Assembly (NCBI GenBank): GCA_000310025.1
Contig: FN648970.1
Location: 215,491 to 279,490, forward strand
Direction of reading: 5' to 3'
From: Ectocarpus siliculosus
Taxonomy: Eukaryota; Sar; Phaeophyceae; Ectocarpales; Ectocarpaceae
Length of the DNA: 64,000 nucleotides
The position numbers were made by a program, and so were the translations under genes. Below are positions 1 through 12,711 of the stretch, piece after piece (position 1 is the stretch's first letter; each line of letters starts with the position of its first letter). Below the pieces are notes generated by a model that was not told the DNA's origin, did no database searches, and worked only from the letters and a program-made list of their open reading frames with translations.

Positions 1-186
1 CTGGACCGATTTTCAAAGCTCCACTACTCCTAGAAGAAGAGGATGCCAACTCATATTGATACGCATTGGGAAAGATCTCGACGGGATGGTTCCAACGCCG
101 ACATTTTCGGCATTGCCACTCTTTCTGCTGCGGAGTAGTCAAGCCTTGAAAATCGGTCCATGGTGTGTGGGATCTTGTGTCACCTA
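1..186. mobile_element. MITE-like element M1, left end cut by window (SulP-A intron 5)
   Basis: Long inverted ends: TGGACCGATTTTCAA..CTACTCC at 2-30 and its complement at 132-162, then the outer arm GATCTTGTGTCACCTACGG. The family consensus end is GGTGACACAAGATA..CACCCC followed by GACCGATTTTCAAGGCT. Confidence 0.72.
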
Positions 187-3100
187 CGGTAACCCCCCCC
201 AAAACAGTGAGAAAGGTGGGCGGTAAAACCAACCCTCTAATTGAAAACAGTGTCAACCCTCTTGGGCGAGTCAAGATAAATTGTACAAGCCGAGAGCTAT
301 GCCGAGCGAGGGACAATGGCGATAGCACGCAATTCCATCACCAGAGCACGTCGACAAGGATCACCGAAAGACGAGCAACCAGATTTTTTCGACAACAACA
401 ACAGTGACTTGGCGTCACGGCCCTCCCCCTGTGGGGGGTCACACATGTGAAGCAAGCGCCATGGCTGGTTTGGTCCCGTCGAGGCGGTTTGGGTGTGGGC
501 CAAGCGACTGGGTGATTATCACGTTAAGGAACGCGACGTCCCCCAAATCGTGTGAATCAAAGATCCTTCGAGGTGAACGATACATACCTAAACAAGATCA
601 CGTGCGCCGTGTGTGTTGTCATCCAGAACCTCTCCCGCGCACCTCGAGTGTTCGCGGAGGACGGCGATGTCATGCAACGACCGTATGTGACATGACACAA
701 GATATCACCCCCCCAGCGAACCGACTTTCAAAGCTCGATTACTCCACTACCATGGCCACAGCTACTTCCCCCCTATTTTACTTTTACCACAACGTGTTCA
801 CCCAGGTGGCATACATGCTACACGGCGGTCCTCATCCAGCCCCTTCATCCTACTCCCTCCCCCCTGCCTGGTAGGACAGCGCAACGAGGGTTTCATGGAC
901 TCTACAGTGGCGCCCCAGAGCTCTCGGCGGGCGTGCTGCAAAGAACTCAAGTAGAAGAAAGAAAACCGCGGTACTCGCCATGTCGCCGCTAGCCGCAACG
1001 CTTGAAAAACGACGGCTGACACACTGCCGGCGGGGGGGGGGCTCCGTAAAAAAAACAACTACTGCAGACACTACATTAGCAAGAGACTCACCGGTGCTGA
1101 GCATACCAGCCTCATCCACTCCTTGCTCTCTAGAAAAGGCTACCACCGACGACGATATTGCAGACAGGAATATCAGACCGGCGTCCTGAAAGCACGAGCA
1201 AACACAGGGCAAAAGGAGGAACGGCAACGTCGTCGGGGGGACTCCCCAGGCGGAGATCATATCAACATGGAGGGTCGCGCGGCATGAGCGAGGCGGCGTT
1301 TCTACTCGTGTTGTACAGGCTTGATATTGAAGTTGCCGCTGGGAACGCCCATCGAGGAACAAAACACACCAGCAGGGCGAGGGGTGTACTCATGTAAACG
1401 GATGTCGTGGTCGGTAGACCATTGACGTCGCGTCCCTACCATCGGCGGGACGAAGGAGCGATAAGTCTGTTTTTCGCCGGCCCAGGCTATATTTACCAAG
1501 GATGAACCAGAAGCTGGTCATCACCCTTGCGCTTTCTGTGCCAAACCAGATCCGTCATGGGTTGGGTATTTGCGGGATGAACAAGGCAGTGTATCTACTA
1601 CGGAGTATATGTTACGAGCTTGAGGCGATGCTGATGGTGCCATTGCGAACACCCCATCGACTCAGGAACATGACACAAAATTAGGACCGTGGGGAGGGGA
1701 TGAGTTTGAAAAACAAATCGCAGAAACATGCACCTACAATACCAAACACTGGCTGCTGCTATCTTCCGACTCCAACCCCCCTCCATGTCGTGTTTCACCT
1801 GAACCGCCCCAACGGCGAACTTTAGCTTGGACAGGGTCCCGAAGCAGGCCATGTGAACGGCGGCGCTAAACATGACCAATTTCACTAGCCTGGCGCAAGC
1901 AAGGGCGCGCACCAACACGTGTTATTTGTTGATGGAACAGCTGAAAAAATGTATAAACAACGACGACAAAAAACAGGTTTATCATTGGGGGGGGTGGGGG
2001 GCAGATGCGGTGGTACAACGTACGTCTGGCCCGAGTCAAATGTGGCCATCCACTTCATTTGCCAAGGGTGGGGGAGGCGGGAGGCTCGCGGCGGGGGCAG
2101 CCGCCGCCTCGACTCTCCAGAAGGTGGTGGAGGGGGATCTTCAATAGGCCCCTGACTTAGCTTTGCTGCAGTCTTTGCGGCGTGATATGATTGCCCTCAC
2201 GGTGGTGAGGGCGATGCTGGATATGCAAGTTGATACCCCGGCATCCAAGCCCTATCCTTCGCGACACCCGTTGGGGGGGCTGGCTGGCGGACTGCCATAG
2301 CGTGCGATCGGAATCGCACGTGGTGCGTCGCGAGGGGGGAGACGCCGATGCGAGGCACCCTACCCCCCACCATTATGGGCGTGGCAAGCGCGGCGCAAGC
2401 TACGTACGTGCACCACCACGTACGCAAATGCTTACCTGGGAAGATGGGGCGTAAACGCCGGATCCCTAAATATCATCGCGGCAAAGCTCGCCTTCGAAGT
2501 GGTCAACGGCAAGCGGGGGGGGGGGGAAACGGGGTCAGGGCAATGGGCCAAAGAGCTAAGCCGGAGGCGGTAGGATAGTCTCAAGCAAAGCGAGACGCAG
2601 GTGGTCCAAGACGACACACTTGGCTAATCAGCTGCCTTGGGTAGGGTGTGCTAGCTGGCCGCTGTAATTCTTAGTAGATAAACATAGAGTAGTCGAAGGG
2701 GATGTGCTGAAGTCTTTGCAGTGAGAGGAGAAAACAAGTGTAGTTCTTACTACATACTTCGTAGCAGTACACCACAGCATATCACCAATTGGTGGGGGGG
2801 CACGCGCGGACCAAGTGTGTATGAATCATCCCGCCCAACCCCTCGACTTCTCCTCCAGCACTCCCTACCGCGAGTCAAGTTCTTCTACCCCTGTGTGCAT
2901 CTTTCGGCAAAAAAGACGTCCCGTGAAGACGACTCCATGTATGGACAACCCCTGTGGAGATCGACCGACTTGCTCTCGATCCGACGCATGCGGGGACACC
3001 TATAATGGAGATGCCAAACACCGACGCTGGAGTAGACGGCAATCCACAAGCATCTCTCCCTCTCCTCCCTCAAGGAGCGGGTTGTGTGCATGTCCAGCGT

Positions 3101-6100
3101 TTCACAGACAGTGCAATATCTCGCCCCCCCACCCCCAACCTCCCTCACCATTATGGGCGGCTCGAGGATACCATTCACCATGCCGTACGCTAAACCTCGG
3201 AGGACGGACTCCGGAAGAAGCGGCCGCCACTTCTCGTCCGCTGCTGCCACGGTCGCGGTCGTGCCCGCCGTCCCCAGCAGCCTCCCGCCCTCGCCATCGT
3301 CGAAACCCGCCGCCCCCACCGTTGATGCCGTTCCGCTGCGGGGATCGATGCGCCCATCCAATGGTGCCGGCGACGTGGTGGTTTCCCCTGCGGTTGCTGT
3401 TATTTTTTTCCGCAGTATTGGCACCGTGTCCTGCCGCATGGTTTCACGGGGAAGCAGGTTTGTGTCCCCGTGTTAGGCGGACGACCTGCAATTAATCTTG
3501 TGAAGATGAAGTGTTTCGTCAAGGGAGGGAGGAAGGGGAGAGGGAGGAAAGCGGGCTGCCCTCGATTTCGCAGCAATCCACGCGCGCTCTCGCGTACGCA
3601 ATGCACGGCGCGTCTACATATATAGGCGGTGCCAACGCTACCAACGACGATCAGCTGCAGATGAACCTGATCACATGGCAAAAGTTCCCCCCGCAATCGC
3701 CTGGCTTCTTCGGAGCTTGCCCCGTTGCCCCTGCCTACCTATGATATTGGTACATCGGGTTCAACATCAGTTCCCAGGGTGGTTACCGTTTTAGGCTACC
3801 GATAATATATTGCCTCTTGAGCTGTTAAAATCTCCACGGATCGCCGCTTTCACCACTGACTCTTTCCAACATAGACCGCTGTCTGCTATCGAATGCCCCA
3901 CAGCAACATTTTCTCGTCCACAGTTCGCAGCGAGCAATGTAGTAGTACACTGCGTTTCTTTGCCGAGTCTGATCGCAGGCACACTCATGTTGCGTCGTTG
4001 GAGCGTGCGCTCTTCCCTCTGCTTGTGGTTCTGCTTCGGATTCAAATCCAATCAAAAGGGAAACTGTTAGAAAAATCACCAAGCAACCAGTTACAACTTC
4101 CAGATGGCTCTTTTGCGCTACCAGGGATTTTCGCCGGCGAGCTATTGTCCCACACAGACTGGCTCTATCAATATCATGGAATGATGATGTCTCGCACCAA
4201 ACGAGCAGAAATAAAAAGCGATGTTGATGTAAAGAACGGAAAACGAGCAAAAAATAAACGACCAATCGTCACGATAAACCAACGATTGACAAATATTCGG
4301 CATCTATGTCAAATCGAGGGTCATCCTCGCGATGCTTGACTTTGTCAACACCCACGTCCCGAAAGAGTACCATAGGTAGGTGAAATGACAGAAGATATCA
4401 GACCCCTTGGTCATTTTTCAAGGCTCGATTACTCCACTACGGCAAAAAAGCGGCGGTGACATTGTTGCCGCCGTCTCGTCGAGAGTTTTCCACAATTATT
4501 GTACAATCGGTGGATGTACACATCACATTCGCTTCCGTCGTAGTATTCAAAATCGGTCCAGGGGTTGTGCTATCCGGTGCCACCTGGTATGCAGGTGTTT
4601 GCGGGAACGGAACCAAGTGCACGCATATGCACCAGCGCAGGGCATACACGAGAAGACACAAATGCTTGAGCTCTCGGGCCGTGGGAGCGCAGGACCGGAG
4701 CGCTGTGAGCGAAACATCGGGATTAGGCCCAACCCCTCAGCGCAAGACTTTAGAGGTGACTTTTCGGCTGGCCCGCGCAAGAGCTTCGGCGGACGTCTCT
4801 TATTCAATGTGTCCACCAGAAAAGTCTTTCCATCACCGGCTGCCCGTCGCGAGGCCGGGGGGTCGCGCGCGTCGAGCGCTGCGCCACCGCAAAGTACGCC
4901 AAGTCGGGCGATCGCCACTGCATCCCGGACAGTCCACGCCGGGCTGTTCATTAATAATAGATTCGCGATCCAATTGGACGGCTTTCGGACTTTCGGAGGA
5001 GAAGGTCAACGTCGAGTGGCATCATCACCCATTCTGTTCTCGACGGATAGGCTCTTTTCCTGATGAGGCACACGTAGCAGCATACAGCAGTAAAACAAGT
5101 GTGACGTGTCTATCGCTAGCCGGGAAACCTTCTTCTCCTCACAGTCAGCAGCAGTAGTCAACAAGCTTAATAGCACCCAGGCGCTCTATGGGTATATTCA
5201 TTCTTCCGTATGTATTCTTCGATGGTTGTACGATAAACGATTCGATGTGTTTTTTTATACTGATTGTTGAGCACGGTACATATTATTATTTATTTTTTCT
5301 TGATATGACACAACGAATCCGTCTCTTATCTATAGAAAATAGCCTGAGACAGATTAGCAATGAATTCATAGCGTCAGAAAGTACCAGTATGTCTACGATT
5401 TCCCAGACAGCATATAGGGACATCTCCACTGCGGGTAACAGGCTCAACAAAACAGTTTGGTAGCTGTCTTGTGTGTCGCATATATGTTATGTTGGGAAGG
5501 TGCAGAAGAAATGTGTTAGGTACTGTTGGGTAGTCGGGCGTTTTGTGTGGCACCCTTTTAGTCGTAGGGCATGCAATCTCCCTCAGTTTTCAAACGTATT
5601 TTCAGTGTGGTATGCATATGTACGGAGTATGCATACGTGCGGACACATTTCGAAGTATGTGCGGACACACGGGAGTGGTCTCACCATCGGTCTCACCATT
5701 TTCTTTCCGTTTTGTGTAATTTCGTGTCGTTAGATGTGCAAAGGGCACAGGAGAACATTCTCTCATCATTGCCTCCCGACGTGTTCGCCGATAGAGGCGT
5801 GTGGTTGAGGTTTCATCACCGACATGTGGGTGCGTGTTAAATGCAGTGGGTATGGTTACCTATCTCGCCCGTGTGTAGGCAGAAGGTATGGCTACCTCTC
5901 CCATTAGTAGGCAACGTGGACCTCAAGTAAAGACAGGGTTTGTCTTTTCATGCATGCTACATCATTTGTATTTGGCATGGGAGGAATGAGAGGTTGTTCT
6001 AATTTGTAAGCAATTTTGCCTGTGTATGGGAAGGGGGAGTACTCCCTGTGTCCGTGTTGTACCCAGGTGTTGTCGCATCAGTTGGCAGCATGTGTCATGG

Positions 6101-9100
6101 ACAGGTAGACGTGGAAGGGCGGCGACAGGTGAAGGCAGCAGCAGTTTGTTGTGCATGGTGGCATGTTGGGCTTGTACATAACGCAGTCCATCCTTCGACC
6201 ACACACAAAGGAGTTTGTTCGTACCTGTGGGGATTTTTCGGAGTCCTGGGTCAGCCAAGAGCAGCAGCAAGGAGCAGACGCGGTGCAGTATGCTACTACA
6301 GCTTTGCAGTCCGTCCTCCTCAAGTCCTATAGGAGATGATTAGTATCGCACAACGGCTGGATCCGAAATGCCGGCTAGCTCCGCAATCCAAGAGAGGTGG
6401 GTGCCTGAGCTAAAAACGGAATAATGACTGCATGCGTGCTCCTCTCAGCAGATAGATGTGGCTGGCTGGCTCTTTGAAGTGCAGATTTCTGGTTCAGCGG
6501 AAATTGTCGGAATTCCCAATTTCTCCGTTGTCACCTGGGTGTATGGGAATTTTTATGAAAGGTGCACAGAAATCGAGTATCCTAATCGCAGGGGACACGT
6601 TTCATTTTCAGTGTTCCCCCTTGCTGTTTCGACGGTCACATATGCGGTTGCCCACAGATTTTCGCATCGATCGCTATAATCTAAATATGAAGCTCCTAAT
6701 GAAGTATGTGTGTGCAGGTTTGGTAGCGCCAAAAGCAATCTAAACGGGATTTTTACGTCATTAATTACATACCGGCGTTCTCATTTTTCACATAGACATT
6801 TCGACAACATAACAACACTTCATGAATTGCTGAATAAAGGAATGAAAGACTTCCTAACAAAGAAAACATAATCAAAGCAAAAACAACACATGATAGCACG
6901 CAAGCTAATCTAACAAGAAAAGTCCTTCGTATCTATTCGCTTCCAAATACCCAGCTCTACTTTCTTCCAGTCAGTATGAATTCCGCACCGTAGGTGCATT
7001 TATACCCACATTGTTTGCAGTCACTGGCGAGGTACGAAAAAACGTATACATGAAATTGTGTAAAGTACTACGTATAGGTCGACTAGAATAGTAACGTGCA
7101 AGCATGTCAGCCATCAATCTGGCTGTGGCAGCTTGAAAAAATCGAATATCAGTACATCTAATAGCAAATCGGCATATTTGACAGTGTAACGTCGACATTT
7201 TACACCTAGTAGGTAACACTGTTTCCCGATGCGGGAATGCCCGATATTGCTTCAACGTAGCCATACGTTGGCGCTTATTATACATACCAATACAAGTCTT
7301 AATGTCTTGCCCTATTTGCATATCCAGAAAGTTTGCTGATTCCCGACACTGTTCTAGTGTAATACGAACGAACGGGTCATCACCATCCATATCTAGCACC
7401 ATCGTTGGGTACATACCACCATATTGATTACCCTCCTTCTAATAATGTCTTCAATAGTTCGCCCAGTCTGGTTACCATATCGCACTGCTGTAAAAATGCC
7501 ATCTGTATACCGTTTTCTACCGATGCTATACTGCTCAATAAATTCAACTGGATAAAACGGTCTAGTCCCAGCTTGTTTAGCAAATAAATACTCCACCATT
7601 TCCTTCACAAAATCGAATTCATGGATAAACGCAAAAATATTCGCTAGTTCGGGAGCTGGTGCCGTTCCCATAAAGATACCAGAGGCTTGTTGGTACATGC
7701 CGTTCCCAAATTGTACAAATCCTTCATCCAAAATAAAATCTATCCATTTACAGACCCGTTCCCATCCATGTGATTCGTTCGACCTCTTTATAAGGAGCCG
7801 CGGAGCAACGCGGAGCGCGAAGCGCGACGTTTTTTCCCTTCATCCCCAGGAGGGAAAAAAAGGCTCTACATATCGGACTCTTTCAACCATCGCGCTGTAG
7901 GGCGACCCTTCCGCAAAACCCCCCAAGGGATCGTATGCCAACATATTGTCCCAATATTTGACGAGAACGAGGTCTATAGAGCACCAACTTACGATGTGCT
8001 GGGTTGTGAGGAGGAATCTAACTAGGGCACTCTCCGTCACACCGGTTTCTTCGCTCTCTGACAAGATATGGCCGTGCTTGACACGCATTTGTTACCAAAA
8101 TCATCGAAACGTCCCCGGGAGTTCGACGAGAGGTAAAGGAACACAAAAACGGATATCTCCTACAAGGTCTCCTCCCCGGCCTGCTCCCCCCGTCCCTGGG
8201 GTAGGCCAAGGTTCCGCAAGTGGATCAAGGCCTCGAAAGACCATCCAGTGCAGACGGATATACGGTCCCTAACACTGTCGAGAGGGGGATCCTGAGTTTG
8301 GCGGTTGGGAGTTACTGCTGTCGTGAGATCGGGGTAGCTCGTGAACCGCAAGCTTTGGTAGTTGCAAAATGAGACTGGATCCTAACGCCCCGGCTTGGGC
8401 ACCGGGGTTATGCAACAGCAGAGAGCACGGTGAGGGTGGCGGAGTGACCGCACGCCGTGGGGGTATGCCCCAGAGAGAGGACAGGAGAGAGTCCAGAGAT
8501 TGAGGGCCACACCGCTCCGGGACAAGAAGGCAACTCTATGGGAAACAATACCCGAGGAAACTATCACGTTAGCCCGAGTGTTCGCAAGAAAATAGCAAAA
8601 AAAAAAAAGAGGGGAAGATGGAGGAAAAGGAGGGGTCGGGCGGCGCGTAGGCTAGCTAAGAGAGCAGCGCGCGCCGCGCGAAAGAGACAGCAGGGTCAAC
8701 TTCTTAGGGTACAACCTGGAATGTGCGGACTTTGGCTGTAAACGGGGCCAATGGATACGGGCGAGCCTACAGCATTCTACACGAGGCAGCGAGACAAGAC
8801 GTATCGGTGGTAGGAATGCAGGAGACACGGAGACACGGAGGGCAGGTCGAAAGAAATGTGCAGCAGCGGGTTTCCGGGTGTTCTGCTGTGGCACGGAGAC
8901 TGGTGAAGTCCGTGGTGTGGGGATAGCCGTCAAAGAGTCACTGTGCAAGACATCCACGTTCACTACGGAGTTTATCGACGAACGCCTTATGGCCATGAGG
9001 TTTCTGTTGGCAGGCCACCGTGGAGCGGTCAACTTCGTAGCCGCGTATGCTACAACCGAAGCTTCAACCACCGACAGCAAGCGCGTGTTCTGGGGAAAAC

Positions 9101-12100
9101 TTGACAGTCTCGTGCGGAGGATCCCTTCCAAAGAATGTGTGGATGTCCTATTGGACGCCAACGCGCGCACGGGAGATAGGTTTGACGGAGAGGACGGAAG
9201 GGTAATAGGAATGTACGGGCATGATGAGCTCAGCGACAATGGCATGCTACTGTTGAATTTCGCAACGGAAAACAGGCTAGCCCTCACGAACACGTTCTTC
9301 GAGACACGACTGGGCGGAATATGGCACAGTGTCGGGAAACGATTGCAAGCGCCTTGACTACATCCTGACAAGGCAGGCACATCACGGCCGAGTATCTAAC
9401 GTGGTTGTCATCCCCCAGCCGGTTCGCCCAGTCAAAGCAGACTCACCACAACCTCGGTGGCAGGCTTGCCCACAACCGTGTAGTCCGGACTAAACCGAAA
9501 CAGCAGCTATTCAACCGACGGGAATTGCAGTTCGAAGCAGCACGGTGTGCGGTGACTAATCGGTTCCTCCTCAACCTCGACACACGACTGGACGAGCGAA
9601 CAACCACCGCCGCAGAATTGGCGACCGACGTTACCAATTCTCTCCTCGAAGTAGCGCGGACGACCCTAGGGGAGGAACCGCGGAGACGCCGCACGCAGGA
9701 GTGGTGTGAGACCCCAGAGACGAGAGCAGCGCTGGAGCAGGCCCTTACCAAACGGCGGGAAGCGCGCCGGGCGATGAGGGGCAACTGGAACTCAGCAACG
9801 TGGAGAGTTCTCAAAGCAGCGTGTAAGGGAGTGGCTACAGCAGTCGAAACGGGCATTTATGCCCATGTGGACGGATATGTGACTGAACTCGAAGCAATCT
9901 ACAAAGATCGCGACATGAGAGGACCTCAAGATATCAGTGGGCCTCAGCGGGAGACAAGCGGGGGGACAGCAGTTCGTCGCGGATGAGAACGGCGTGTTGC
10001 TCCGGAACAGGGACGATATCCTCCAACGGTGGGCGAGATTCTTCAGCACCCTACTCAACACCAAACCCCCCACCCTGAACCCAGACATCATCGAACGAGT
10101 GACGCAGCGGCCAGCGACACCTGACACTCAACGGTTGGGAGAGGTGCCAGAACTCGAGGAGGTGGCACGGGCAGCGAAAGGCCTCAAGAACTGGAAGGCA
10201 CCCGGCCATGACTCCCTCCCTGCCGAGTTGCTCAAGATCGATGACGACGAACCCTTTGTCCTGGGGCACCTCCATACCATCCTCGTCAAGGTGTGGAACG
10301 GAGGAGATATCCCGCGAGAGTGGAAGGATGCAACCATCAAGGCGCTGTACAAGAAGGGTGACCGGTCCAACTGTAACAACTACAGGGGGATTTCGCTACA
10401 TCTCACGTAGGCAAGGTCCCCATCAAGATCATCACCAACCGTCTAAGCGCCTTCTGCGAAGCCAACAACATCCTCCCGGAGCAACAGCGCGGATTTCGAC
10501 CCGGGCGATCCACCATCGACATGCTGTTCGTCGTGCGCCGCCTCCAGGAGCTGGGGCGGAGAAAGAAAATACCGCTCTACATGTGCTTCGTCGACTTGAA
10601 GAAGGTGTATGACCGAGAGATGCTATGGAAGGTGCTGGCCAGGGCCGGGATTCCCGCGAAGCTAATCAAAGTCATCCGCCAATTCCACGATGGAATGCGG
10701 GCCCGGGTGCGCATGGACGACGGAGAACTATCGGACTGGTTCTTCGTCACACAGGGCGTGCGACAAGGATGTGTGCTATCCCCACTGCTGTTAACATCTT
10801 CTTCGCCGAGGTCCTCGAGGTCGTCTTTATCCGATTCAGCGAGGATGATGTTGTTCTGCGGAACCTGGTGTGCTTGGAGGAGGGGAAGAGAGAAGCGGGG
10901 GGGGGGGAGGAGACACCCCTTGACCGAGTACGGAGGGCGGTATGGGGGATGCTGTATGCCGATGATGCCGGCGTCGTATCGAGGTCTGCAGAAGGACTGG
11001 CGAGAATGATGACCATCATCGTTGAGGTGTTCGGAGAGTTCGGGCTAACGGTGTCGGAGAAGAAGACGGAGACGCTCCTGATGCGCGCGAAGGACAAGTC
11101 GACTACATCATCGCACCCCCCCCCGCCTCCACCGCTGACCATCGAAGCCGCGGGACAGAAATACGCCAAGACGACCGAGTTCCGGTACCTCGGTGGCCTC
11201 GTCAACGAACATGGCGACCTCACCCGGGAGATCAACTACAGGAGCAGAGGGGCATGGGCGTGCCTCAGGCGATATGGCCAGGAGCTCTTCGACAGACCGA
11301 AAGCGCCATTCCGACTCAAGATCCGCCTCCTCCAGGCGGAGGCGATGGAGGCACTGCTGTACGGCTGCATGACATGGTCACCACTCAGCGGCCACTATCA
11401 GACGCTGCGGTCGACACACCACCGACTGCTCGTTCGAGTTATCGGGTACAAGCGCAAGAAAGACACCTACCGGCAGCTCTCTTACGCCCAGACCCTGAAG
11501 AGGGTCGAATGCCAGAGCGTTGAAGCCACGACCCGACAACGACGCCTACTGTTCGCGGAAGAACTGGCAAGGCAGCCGGACGGGCGACTCCCGAAACGAC
11601 TGATGCTCGGCGAACTGGCGGGGGGAGAGAAGCGACGTAGGGGGGGGCAGGAACAGAATGGCCGAAGTGTGTGCTCGACGACCTGAAGGCATTCGGGGCC
11701 GACCACGGATCTACGAAAACCGATCCTGTTGTCTCGGAATCCCGGTACCGAGAGACACGGCACCGAAGTTAAAGTGGACGGAAGCCGCGAAGGTGGAGGG
11801 GGGAGTACCCTGGCATGCGGCGGTGCTGCAGGGAGCTGAGAGGTTCATGACCGCCTGGCACGAGAAGGAAGAAGAGGCCAGCCGATAACGAGCGCTCAAA
11901 CGAAACCACAAGCCAACAACCAATGGGGCGGGAGGGGGGCACGAGACGGACGAGATGGCGAGGGAAGAAAGCAAACGAGAAGAGACGGACCGAGTGGCAC
12001 GATACGTGCCGGATTGAATTTCTTTTAGCCAATTCCCCCCCCCCAACACTGCACCATTGCACCAACCCCCCAGTAGCGATGACGTACCATTTACAATGTA

Positions 12101-12662
12101 TCGCTGGTTGGTGGCCATGTTTGCGTGTTTGCTTGTTCGTTAGTGGTCTCTCCACCGTGTGCCTGTTTCTGCCTCATACTTCTTGTTATTTTCGGCCTGG
12201 TCCCTTTTTGTCCTCGCTCTTTTTCATTTTATTTCATTATATTTTCATTTTCTGTTTTTCTTGCTAACGGTTTCCTTTTTATTTTATTCTTTCTCTTTTT
12301 CCTCTTTTTCTCTCTTTTTGTTCCTCTCTTTTTCTGTGCCAGATGGCCTTGTCTTTGCTTGCGTTGTGAAGTACCAAGATTGAACCAAGGGGGTGTACCT
12401 CTTTCTCTCCGGCCCACGATAGTGACTCCTAGTCTCAGTTGATACCTCGCATAGCGCGCAGAGGGAGTGGAGGACTCCAGAATATCTGTCGTTGATTTCT
12501 ATTGACTTGCGGACCCCTCGGGGCCAGTTTGTTTGAGTGTACCTTTTTAGGGTAAGTTAACCTGTGACCACGGGAATCGACAGCGTCGAGTGTTTGATCA
12601 GTACGGACATAGTCTACGAAGGTACTGGGTAGAGAGAGATCGGAACGGTTTTGAATGTGAAG

Positions 12663-12711
<49 letters not shown>

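Larger units (their letters stand above)
8350..12711 (+). mobile_element. degenerate non-LTR retrotransposon (APE endonuclease + RT LINE) with (AAC)n tail
   Basis: Plus-strand LINE about 4.3 kb long. A basic, Arg/Lys-rich leader at about 8550-8700 precedes an APE-type endonuclease, a reverse transcriptase and a C-terminal region, followed by an untranslated tail and a perfect (AAC)n array at 12663-12711. Such short tandem tails are common in RTE/CR1-type LINEs. The coding region is interrupted by several frameshifts (near 8740, 8870, 9350, 9440, 9930, 10405 and 10790), so the element is inactive. Its last about 110 bases resemble the 3' ends of the SINEs at 14.0-15.6 kb. The 5' border is approximate. 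The clade is not settled from motifs alone. Confidence 0.9.

Noticed and set aside
4547-4951. Minus frame with [11 protein letters not shown] suggesting a PIF1/Helitron helicase
   Set aside because: Walker A is incomplete and no second helicase motif or Helitron end was found.
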